Below are positions 6,995-12,658 of a DNA stretch of 12,658 nt, one piece after another. The DNA is from JAJDFU01 sp964641965 (lineage in GTDB: Bacteria > Bacteroidota > Bacteroidia > Chitinophagales > Saprospiraceae): assembly GCA_964641965.1 (NCBI GenBank), contig CAZXLD010000080.1, positions 1-12,658 on the forward strand. The letters run 5' to 3'. The translations under genes and the position numbers were made by a program. How positions within the stretch are numbered: position 1 is the stretch's first letter; each line of letters begins with the position of its first letter. The notes below the pieces were generated by a model, which was not told where the DNA came from, did not search any database, and saw only the letters and a list, made by a program, of their open reading frames with translations.

Positions 6995-7702
6995 ATGTCT
7001 ATATTCCTTCGCCTTTTTTCGCTCATGGTGGTAGTGGTGATATTAGTTACTGCTTGTGATGTATTGAATAACCCCAAACCGGATACACCCACTCCAACCG
7101 CAACCAGGGATTGTGAAAAGCTCGTCCATCTACAGTTAGCAACTCCACCAACGCTATATGTAGGAATTACCCATGAATTAATCCTTTCCGCCTATGGTGT
7201 AGATACCAATGCAGTTAGCCTCCAAGTATCTTCCAATAGTGAAACAGCCACCATAACCCAAAACAATGCAACTACCTACCAGATCAGCCCACTAAGGCCT
7301 GGAAATTTGGAACTCGTTGCTCGCGGATCTGACGAAGCGATCCTGAATACATTTCCTTTTCAGGTAAGGCGCCTTCCGGATCCGATAGCTTTTCTCGGCC
7401 GATCAAATGGTGGCCAAATGGCCAATGGCGAATTTAAAGCGCAGGCAGGCGTACTGGCCAGATGGGAAGACGTAGATTTTGATGCTTCCTGCACAGTTAC
7501 TGGTTTTCACATCACCTACCTGGCCAGGCAACAAGATCCTATTGAAGTACAAAATGAAGGAGTCCGATATACTGCTAAAGCCAGGCGCGTCGTAAATCAA
7601 GCCAAACCAGGCGATGTTTATACCTATACGAACATCCGAGCCAAATGCCCCGGCGACCAAACCGCCCGAAAGCTAAATTCCATGGTCTTCTTTATTCGAT
7701 AA
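6995..7702 (+). CDS. Stand-alone lipoprotein resembling the C-terminal domains of GldM
   Basis: 235-aa lipoprotein: signal residues 1-20 and lipobox LVTAC with Cys 21, then a Pro/Thr linker (to about 40). Residues 45-125 match the penultimate GldM domain in outline: TLYVGITHELILSAYGVD, a YQISPLRPGNLELVARG strand pair, and the exit FQVRRLPDP. Residues 128-235 follow the GldM C-terminal domain closely: PDPIAFLGRSNGG, EFKAQAGVLARWEDVDFDASCTVTGF, RVVNQAKPGDVYTYTNI, and RAKCPGDQTARKLNSMVFFIR. Full GldM (about 500 aa) is an inner-membrane motor subunit of gliding and type IX secretion, with a transmembrane helix and two more periplasmic domains; those and the other gld genes are absent here. The lipid anchor replaces the helix, so this is not simply a truncated gldM. 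A role in contacting GldK/GldN-type partners is inference only. Confidence 0.82.
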   Translation: MSIFLRLFSLMVVVVILVTACDVLNNPKPDTPTPTATRDCEKLVHLQLATPPTLYVGITHELILSAYGVDTNAVSLQVSSNSETATITQNNATTYQISPLRPGNLELVARGSDEAILNTFPFQVRRLPDPIAFLGRSNGGQMANGEFKAQAGVLARWEDVDFDASCTVTGFHITYLARQQDPIEVQNEGVRYTAKARRVVNQAKPGDVYTYTNIRAKCPGDQTARKLNSMVFFIR

Positions 7703-7720
7703 AAATTTTGAGCGTTTTTT

Positions 7721-7803
7721 ATTCGTAAATGATGGTAATAGTTGTCCATTTTTTGGCTAGATAAGCCACTAGTTCGGGATCGTAACAGCGCTACGAAGCC
7801 CGG
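7721..7803 (+). repeat. Dispersed 83-bp repeat, copy A
   Basis: Aligns without gaps to 11726-11808: 72 of 83 bases identical by hand count. The most conserved parts are ATTCGTAAATGATGG at the left, TTCGGGATCGTA in the middle and AGCGCTACGAAGCCCGG at the right. CGGG and TCGTA pair with TACGA and CCCG to form a hairpin core, and the wider flanks also pair (7732-7742 with 7832-7842, 10 of 11 plus one G-T). It starts 19 bp after the GldM-like stop codon. No open frame spans both copies with coding-type changes. Confidence 0.85.
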
Positions 7804-7974
7804 GACTCTAAAAGCAAAGTCCTTCCTTGATACTATTATCATATTCAAGTAGCTTCTAATTTCAATTTGATACACTATTGTTCATATAAATTTTTGAACA
7901 TTCAAAATTGAGAAGTTTAAACTAATAATTGTAAGACTCTATCACTATTTTAAAATCCATCAGCATACTGCACT

Positions 7975-8009
7975 AACTCAAAACTCAAAACCAACAACTC
8001 AAAACTAAA
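7975..8009. repeat. Period-7 repeat, five AACTCAA-type units
   Basis: Five consecutive heptamers: AACTCAA, AACTCAA, AACCAAC, AACTCAA, AACTAAA. The last runs into the left arm of the glutamine synthetase terminator, so on the minus strand the repeat forms the pyrimidine-poor, T/G-rich tail after the hairpin. Non-coding. Confidence 0.65.
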
Positions 8010-8039
8010 AGAGCCCGCTTTTTTCAAAGCGAGCTCTTT
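8008..8039 (-). terminator. Rho-independent terminator of the glutamine synthetase gene
   Basis: Two 14-base arms, 8008-8021 and 8026-8039, pair around a 4-base loop. On the minus-strand RNA the one non-Watson-Crick position is a U-G pair, whereas on the plus strand it would be C-A, so the structure favours minus-strand transcripts. It starts 27 bases after the glutamine synthetase stop and is followed on that strand by TTTTAGTTTTGAG. The plus-strand GldM-like gene is too far away and reads the less stable form. Confidence 0.85.
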
Positions 8040-8066
8040 CAACAAGCAGGTTTATCTCATAAAGAC

Positions 8067-9098
8067 TTACGCGCCTACTTGCTCTTTATTGAATGACGCT
8101 TCAGCAGCGTGGATGGTTTTCAAAATCCGGGCTACTACGCGATAAGGATCGGCATTGGAAGCCGGCCTGCGATCTTCCAGATATCCTTTCCAGTTGGCCG
8201 CCGTCGATACCGGAATGCGGATAGAAGCTCCACGGTCACTGATCCCATAGCTGAAGGTGTGAATAGCCTGTGTTTCATGTAAACCCGTCAGACGCATTTC
8301 ATTCATAGACCCGTATTCCAGAATATGTTCATCATGCACTGGGCGGAAAGCTTCCAGTAAGGCCTCTATGTATTCTTTTCCACCGGAATCGCGCATCATG
8401 CGGTTCGAAAAGTTGGTATGCATACCAGACCCGTTCCAGTCGCCTTGAATCGGTTTTGGGTGGAATTCTACCTCTACCTCATATTTTTCAGCTACCCGAT
8501 GCAAGAGGTACCGGGATACCATCAAATCATCAGCTGCTTTTTTGGCACCTTTTCCAAAACATTGGAACTCCCACTGGCCCAGCATTACTTCAGCATTTAT
8601 ACCTGTGAGGTCAATCCCAGAATCCAGACAAATATCTAGGTGCTCCTCTACGATATGCCTGCCGGCTGCGTTACCGGTGCCTACCGAACAATAATAGGGT
8701 CCCTGAGGACGAGGATAACCGTTGGTTGGAAAACCTAATGGCAACCCTTCCTTGGTCAATACATATTCCTGCTCAAATCCAAACCAGAAATCTTCATCAT
8801 CTTCAAACTTGGCCCGCATATTTGATTCATGCGGCGATCCGTCGGCGTTCAATACTTCGCACAATACCAAAAAAGCATCTCTTCGGCCGTGATCCGTATA
8901 CGCCCGAACCGGCTTCAACAGGCAGTCTGAATTGTGTCCTTCTGCTTGCTCAGTAGAGCTGCCATCGAAAGACCAGATTGGAAGGTAGTTCAGGTCGCCA
9001 TCGAAAAAATCCATCTTGATGATCTTGGTCTTGCTCCGAAGGCTCGGCTCCGGTTTATATCCGTCTAGCCAGATGTACTCAAATTTGAAATTAGCCAT
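8067..9098 (-). CDS. glnII: Glutamine synthetase, eukaryotic-type (GSII)
   Basis: Makes glutamine from glutamate, ammonia and ATP in the cytosol. At 343 aa it has the length of type II enzymes, not GSI (about 470) or GSIII (about 700). Motifs in order: WSFDGSSTEQAEGHNSD (42-58), metal glutamates in FGFEQEY (E109, E111), GPYYCSVGTGNAAGRHIVEEH (133-153), INAEVMLGQWEFQ (167-179, with two metal-binding glutamates), DWNGSGMHTN (220-229) and DRGASIRIP (288-296). No adenylylation loop of the GSI-beta kind is present, as expected for this type. It is a single-gene unit: a terminator lies 27 bp downstream and the next gene upstream is divergent. A hairpin sits in its probable leader (9133-9156), but no nitrogen-control site that I recognise is visible. 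Confidence 0.96.
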   Translation of the reverse strand: MANFKFEYIWLDGYKPEPSLRSKTKIIKMDFFDGDLNYLPIWSFDGSSTEQAEGHNSDCLLKPVRAYTDHGRRDAFLVLCEVLNADGSPHESNMRAKFEDDEDFWFGFEQEYVLTKEGLPLGFPTNGYPRPQGPYYCSVGTGNAAGRHIVEEHLDICLDSGIDLTGINAEVMLGQWEFQCFGKGAKKAADDLMVSRYLLHRVAEKYEVEVEFHPKPIQGDWNGSGMHTNFSNRMMRDSGGKEYIEALLEAFRPVHDEHILEYGSMNEMRLTGLHETQAIHTFSYGISDRGASIRIPVSTAANWKGYLEDRRPASNADPYRVVARILKTIHAAEASFNKEQVGA

Positions 9099-9132
9099 AA
9101 AATAGATTCGTTTAGTGGTTAAAACTCATTCG

Positions 9133-9156
9133 CGGAGCTACGGTTATCGTACTCCG
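9133..9156 (-). other. Hairpin in the glutamine synthetase upstream/leader region
   Basis: CGGAG (9133-9137) plus TACG (9139-9142) pair with CGTA (9148-9151) plus CTCCG (9152-9156): nine base pairs, one bulged base and a 5-nt loop. The near edge is 35 bp upstream of the glutamine synthetase ATG. It could be a leader structure or an operator between the divergent genes; no known riboswitch was recognised. Confidence 0.45.
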
Positions 9157-9378
9157 TGGAGGGAACACACCTGGAAATTAGGTGAAACCCGATTTGGCAA
9201 TTTGGTTTGGCGGTATGGACATCAATACAGATTCCAGGATCATCGATCCAAAGACGCTTCCGATTTCCACAAACTTAAAAATAGCCCACTCTGGCAGGAT
9301 AACCAATTTGTAGGCCTGAATATTCAAGCTTGTCTAAAGGAAATCCTTATTTTCCGGTCCAAATACAAACGGAATACC

Positions 9379-11457
9379 TTGTTCAACAACCCCAACATCC
9401 TCCTGGTCCTGTTTGGACTATGCTGCTCCGTTGGTCTGTATGCCCAGCCCGATACAGTTACCTTCGCCCCTGGGCCCCTTGGACAGGATGTGTTGGAGGA
9501 CGTGGTACGGGCCGAAGGAGGCGATGGAGAATTCGATTTTAATACGCTGCTCGAAGGATTAGAAATATTCCGCAAGAACCCCATCAACCTCAACAAAGCA
9601 ACCGAAGAAGAATTTCGCTCGCTCAACCTGTTGACAGACCCACAGATTCTGGCTATCCTGGATTATCGGATCGCAGCAGGCCCTTTTATTTCTCCCCTGG
9701 AACTGCAAGCGATCCCGGGAATAGACGCCGATCTCGCCCGTTTTTTATCCGATTATGTGACTACTTCGGAAGCAACCTATCAACAGTCCCTTGGCAAAAT
9801 GATCACCACAGGGTCCAATCGCTTATTTATACGTTGGACTCGGTTTTTACAAGAACAACGCGGCTATACCCGCCCACCGGAAGAGGGGGGCTATACGGGT
9901 GATCCCAACCAGCTATACGTGCGTTTCATCCACACCCATAGCAACCGGCTGAGCTATGGTTTTACGGCCGATAAAGATCGGGGGGAAGAATTTTTTACCG
10001 GAAGTAATCCGCAAGGATTTGATTTCTATTCCGGACATTTTTTCCTCCGGGATTATTCCCCGGTGCTCAAATCAGTGGCGCTGGGCGATTTTGCGGTCAA
10101 CTTTGGGCAGGGCCTGATCCTGTTTGCTGGATTTGGCTACGGTAAAAGTGCCCTTAGTACGACCATCAAGCGCTCAGGTAGGACGCTACGTCCCTACACC
10201 TCGGTCAATGAGGCTCAATTCATGCGCGGTGGAGGCATCACCTTGGGATTTGGGGAGCTTGAGGTGACGGCTCTGGCATCCTATCGGAGGCGAGATGCGA
10301 ATTTGGTTGGAAGTGACACCCTGGATCAGAACGAATTTTTTGTGACTTCAATCGGGGAATCCGGCCTCCACCGTACCCTCAACGAGATCGCCGATGAAGG
10401 AGCGATAGGCCAGTTTACCCTGGGGGGGAGCGCCAAGTATCGATTCCGGAGGGGGCATATCGCCGTTAATGCCCTATTTGACCGGCTCGACCGGGAATTG
10501 CGTATCACGCCACGCCCGGATAATCAATTTTTCTTTGAAGGACGGCAGTTGTTTAATGCTAGCCTGGACTATGCCTGGCGATGGCGCAACCTACATTTCT
10601 TTGGAGAAACAGCGATCAGCGATAATGGAGCTATTGCCACCCTGAATGGCCTCCTGATGGCTTTGGACCGAAAGGTGGACCTGGCTATGTTGGTCCGCCA
10701 TTATCCGCGAGACTACCAGGCGTTGAATGCCAATCCGTTTGGGGAATCCACCGGAGCGCGGAATGAAACCGGTGCCTATCTCGGTCTGGAGATTCGGCCA
10801 TTCAGTGAATGGACTTTCAATGCCTATTTTGATGTATGGCGCTTTCCCTGGCTACGCTTTAATATCGATCGGCCTTCCATCGGGTATGAATATCGCCTTC
10901 GCCTCACCTGGATTCGGAAGCGAACCTGGCGCTTTTATATTGAGATGCGGGAAGAGAATAAGGTGGAGAACCGTACCGGTAATACCGACCCCCTCAACAC
11001 CCCTCTTCCTCGAACCCTGCTCCAGGCTCGTTTACACCTGGCCTACAACATCACTAAAGCCCTGGAATTGCGAACCCGCGTAGATTGGGGCTTTTTCCGT
11101 AATGAAGGAGAACCGGAACTGTATGGTGTTGCTGTTTACCAGGACGTCATTTTCCGGCCGCTCTCCTTCCCTATAAGCTTCTCTGCTCGATATGCGCTGT
11201 TCGATACAGACGGGTTTGATATTCGCTTTTATTCGTACGAAAATAACCTGTTATACACTTTCTCCATTCCAGCCTATTTTGACCGAGGAAGCCGATTTTA
11301 CTTTAATGTGCGTTATCGACCAATTAAGATGTTCACCATAGAGGCACGGTATGCCCGCTGGTCCTACACCAACCGGGAAACGGTAGGCAGTGGTGGCGAA
11401 TTGGTGAATCGCCCTTTTCGAGATGAGGTTGGTGTACAAGTGAGATTGAATTTTTGA
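9379..11457 (+). CDS. Outer-membrane beta-barrel protein with N-terminal ComEA-like HhH pair
   Basis: About 692 aa from the TTG at 9379. A hydrophobic segment (NILLVLFGLCCSVGLYAQ) reads as a signal peptide ending before QPDTV. Next is a helix-hairpin-helix pair (about 69-128): INLNKATEEEFRSL, IDYR-like ILDYRIAAGPFISPLEL, and IPGIDADLARFLSDYV. The first hairpin reads LNLLTD instead of the usual LPGIG, so DNA binding is doubtful. The remaining ~550 residues alternate aromatic and polar strands (for example FRPLSFPISFSARYALFDTDGFD) and end in VRLNF, the terminal Phe typical of outer-membrane barrels. Bacteroidota carry such HhH-barrel proteins of unknown function, often annotated as ComEA-like. 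The start is uncertain: the only in-frame ATG nearby (9115) would place 88 odd, basic residues before the signal, and an ATT at 9349 would give a better basic n-region but is a very rare start. Confidence 0.8.
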   Translation: MFNNPNILLVLFGLCCSVGLYAQPDTVTFAPGPLGQDVLEDVVRAEGGDGEFDFNTLLEGLEIFRKNPINLNKATEEEFRSLNLLTDPQILAILDYRIAAGPFISPLELQAIPGIDADLARFLSDYVTTSEATYQQSLGKMITTGSNRLFIRWTRFLQEQRGYTRPPEEGGYTGDPNQLYVRFIHTHSNRLSYGFTADKDRGEEFFTGSNPQGFDFYSGHFFLRDYSPVLKSVALGDFAVNFGQGLILFAGFGYGKSALSTTIKRSGRTLRPYTSVNEAQFMRGGGITLGFGELEVTALASYRRRDANLVGSDTLDQNEFFVTSIGESGLHRTLNEIADEGAIGQFTLGGSAKYRFRRGHIAVNALFDRLDRELRITPRPDNQFFFEGRQLFNASLDYAWRWRNLHFFGETAISDNGAIATLNGLLMALDRKVDLAMLVRHYPRDYQALNANPFGESTGARNETGAYLGLEIRPFSEWTFNAYFDVWRFPWLRFNIDRPSIGYEYRLRLTWIRKRTWRFYIEMREENKVENRTGNTDPLNTPLPRTLLQARLHLAYNITKALELRTRVDWGFFRNEGEPELYGVAVYQDVIFRPLSFPISFSARYALFDTDGFDIRFYSYENNLLYTFSIPAYFDRGSRFYFNVRYRPIKMFTIEARYARWSYTNRETVGSGGELVNRPFRDEVGVQVRLNF

Positions 11458-11878
11458 CCCGTCACAGACACGCTTTACACCTTTTCCGTGTTGCTCCATC
11501 AAGCTCGGAAAGCCTTTGAGTCCCTTCGAGCCCCCTTACCACCGTTTATACCATTTACTTAAATAGAACCTACCATACTCCAGTAGGCGCAGCTTTGCCA
11601 AAAGATGAATGATCTGCATATCCGAAGGGGGATTGCTTGCTTGTTTATCCTCTGCTCTGAGGTCTTCCAATCTATGTGTTTCAATGAATTTTTGATTGAA
11701 TAACAATCGTACGAGCTTGTTTTAAATTCGTAAATGATGGCAAAATTTGTCCATTTTCTGGTTAGACAAGGCACAGGTTCGGGATCGTAGTAGCGCTACG
11801 AAGCCCGGTTCTGCAACGCAATATAACCGAAAAAGTGGCCATTTGGCCGCAGCGTACAAATTTGAAAAGGGCTCTTAG
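11458..11878. other. Intergenic region holding dispersed repeat copy B
   Basis: These 421 bases lie between two plus-strand genes. The only structure I can support is repeat copy B (11726-11808) with its right-hand pairing arm reaching 11863. A minus-strand open frame at 11559-11774 crosses the repeat but has no family resemblance and the repeat does not evolve like coding DNA. Nothing recognisable was seen in 11458-11700. Confidence 0.7.
11726..11808 (+). repeat. Dispersed 83-bp repeat, copy B
   Basis: Second copy of the repeat at 7721-7803, same orientation, 72 of 83 identical, no gaps. Its hairpin core is longer than in copy A: TCGTAG pairs with CTACGA around a 5-nt loop, extended outward by CGGG with CCCG past a small internal loop. 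Wider arms also pair: AAATTTGT (11743-11750) with ACAAATTT (11856-11863), and CTGGTT with AACCGA-type sequence near 11825. The whole palindrome ends 15 bp before the YwaF-family start codon, so it occupies that gene's promoter or leader. Confidence 0.85.
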
Positions 11879-12595
11879 ATGCAAAATTCAGCTTTTATTG
11901 CCTACAACCAGGATTTTATCCTTTTTGGAGATCAACATTGGTATGTGCTCTTGTTGACTCTTTTCTCCTGTTATGTGCTGCCTGTTCTAGCCAAACGCTA
12001 CTTGTCAGCCCGACAGCAACTCCACTTGTACCGGGCCCTGATCTCAGTCCTTTCGTTTTGGGTAATAAGCTATATCCTTATTCTATTGTTGTTGGGAGAT
12101 TTTGACTTAAAAACCGACTTACCGCTCGATATTTGCAACCTTACCGCATTATTGCTGCCCATACTAATGTGGAATCCCACTATTCGGGTACATGAAATTT
12201 TGTACTTCTGGATTTTTGCCGGAACCCTCCAGGCAGTTGTCACCCCGCATTTATTTAATGGGTTCCCAAATTTTATTTTTCTGAAATATTGGTTTGTCCA
12301 TAGCGGACTCATTGTTTCTGCGGTTTATGCAACTTACGTGTTTAACTTAAAACCAACCTTTTCCAGTATCTGGAAATCTTTTTTGGCGCTTCAAGGATAC
12401 ATGCTATTTGTTTTTATAATGAATGCAGGGCTCGGCTCTAACTATGTGTACCTAATGCACAAGCCTCCAACAGCTTCTTTATTGGATTACCTGGGCCCCT
12501 GGCCCTTGTATATTTTAGTAGGTGAAATACTCGGTCTGTTCTTATTTATTTTAGTCTGGCTTCCGTTAAAACTAAGAGCTTGTTTGGGATTTTGA
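11879..12595 (+). CDS. YwaF/TIGR02206-family integral membrane protein
   Basis: 238-aa inner-membrane protein of the TIGR02206 family (Bacillus YwaF), function unknown. Family landmarks are clear: LPLDICNLTALLLPILM (81-97), YFWIFAGTLQAVVTPHL near 109-125, FP..IFLKYWFVHSGLIV (129-145), and the strongly conserved NYVYLMHKPP-TASLLDYLGPWPLYIL (188-213). Hydrophobic segments near 21-38, 53-72, 84-98, 105-122, 136-155, 168-183 and 208-229 give about seven membrane spans, as in relatives. There is no signal peptide. The ATG at 11879 is the natural start; the region directly upstream is filled by the dispersed repeat, with no clear Shine-Dalgarno. The neighbours give no functional clue. Family membership is confident. 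Confidence 0.9.
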   Translation: MQNSAFIAYNQDFILFGDQHWYVLLLTLFSCYVLPVLAKRYLSARQQLHLYRALISVLSFWVISYILILLLLGDFDLKTDLPLDICNLTALLLPILMWNPTIRVHEILYFWIFAGTLQAVVTPHLFNGFPNFIFLKYWFVHSGLIVSAVYATYVFNLKPTFSSIWKSFLALQGYMLFVFIMNAGLGSNYVYLMHKPPTASLLDYLGPWPLYILVGEILGLFLFILVWLPLKLRACLGF

Positions 12596-12615
12596 AATAA
12601 CGCATAATAACTGCC

Positions 12616-12656
12616 GGTCATATCTTATGGGTCAACCAAAACTCATAAAGATGACC
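12616..12656 (+). terminator. Long hairpin after the YwaF-family gene, possible terminator
   Basis: The arms 12616-12632 (begins GGTCAT) and 12641-12656 (ends ATGACC) pair over about 15 positions with one bulge and a few non-Watson-Crick pairs, around an 8-nt loop. It begins 21 bp after the stop codon, the usual place for a terminator, but the window ends two bases later so a T-run cannot be judged. It could equally end a gene entering from the right. Confidence 0.5.
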
Positions 12657-12658
12657 AC

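Larger units (their letters stand above)
7703..8066. other. Intergenic region with dispersed repeat, heptamers and terminator
   Basis: No convincing gene lies in these 364 bases between two convergent genes. It holds dispersed repeat copy A (7721-7803, possibly extending left to about 7710), the period-7 repeat (7975-8009) and the glutamine synthetase terminator (8008-8039). The 7850-7970 stretch is AT-rich with nothing recognisable. Confidence 0.75.

Noticed and set aside
7403..7425. GTGGCC(A/T)-GGCC palindromic sequence shared by the GldM-like gene and the region near 11836
   Set aside because: Short, partly self-complementary and GC-rich, with no wider similarity; taken as coincidence.
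7624..7875. Minus-strand 83-codon frame across the end of the GldM-like gene and repeat copy A
   Set aside because: It overlaps a real gene antisense and the repeat, and copy B does not keep the frame.
11559..11774. Minus-strand 71-codon frame crossing repeat copy B
   Set aside because: The equivalent frame in copy A is interrupted, and differences between copies fall on codon positions 1 and 2, not 3. No domain seen.

Overview
The window is chromosomal DNA of a Bacteroidota bacterium, probably a marine, Saprospiria/Lewinella-like or related lineage. This is inference from several signs: a GldM-type C-terminal domain (GldM belongs to the Bacteroidota gliding/type IX secretion machine), a GIN-domain (DUF2807) protein, a helix-hairpin-helix/beta-barrel protein, a eukaryotic-type glutamine synthetase, many lipoprotein signal peptides, and few recognisable Shine-Dalgarno sites. 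No rRNA, tRNA, CRISPR array, transposase or phage gene was seen.

Layout, left to right. Positions 93-3560 hold three minus-strand genes: a two-CBS-domain protein, an exported S9 prolyl-oligopeptidase-family peptidase, and a family I inorganic pyrophosphatase with a lipoprotein signal. A tight double palindrome (751-783) lies between the first two. Divergent from the pyrophosphatase is an exported GIN-domain protein (3632-4357) built on repeated GSGD turns, then a small lipoprotein (4579-5082). A minus-strand sulfatase (5264-6724) follows, with a Crp/Fnr-type inverted repeat just upstream and a near-identical one beyond its 3' end. Next come a lipoprotein that looks like the C-terminal half of GldM (6995-7702), a minus-strand type II glutamine synthetase with a clear terminator (8067-9098), a divergent outer-membrane barrel protein with a degenerate ComEA-like HhH pair (9379-11457, start uncertain), and a YwaF/TIGR02206 integral membrane protein (11879-12595).

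Most products are predicted to act in the envelope or periplasm (peptidase, pyrophosphatase, GIN protein, two other lipoproteins, sulfatase, barrel protein). The genes do not form an obvious single pathway or operon; most have their own intergenic space. I see no complete new multi-gene system. The strongest unexplained signals are the stand-alone GldM-C lipoprotein, an 83-bp non-coding repeat present twice (7721-7803 and 11726-11808, 72/83 identical, each inside a larger imperfect inverted repeat), the double palindrome at 751-783, and the paired Fnr-like boxes around the sulfatase.
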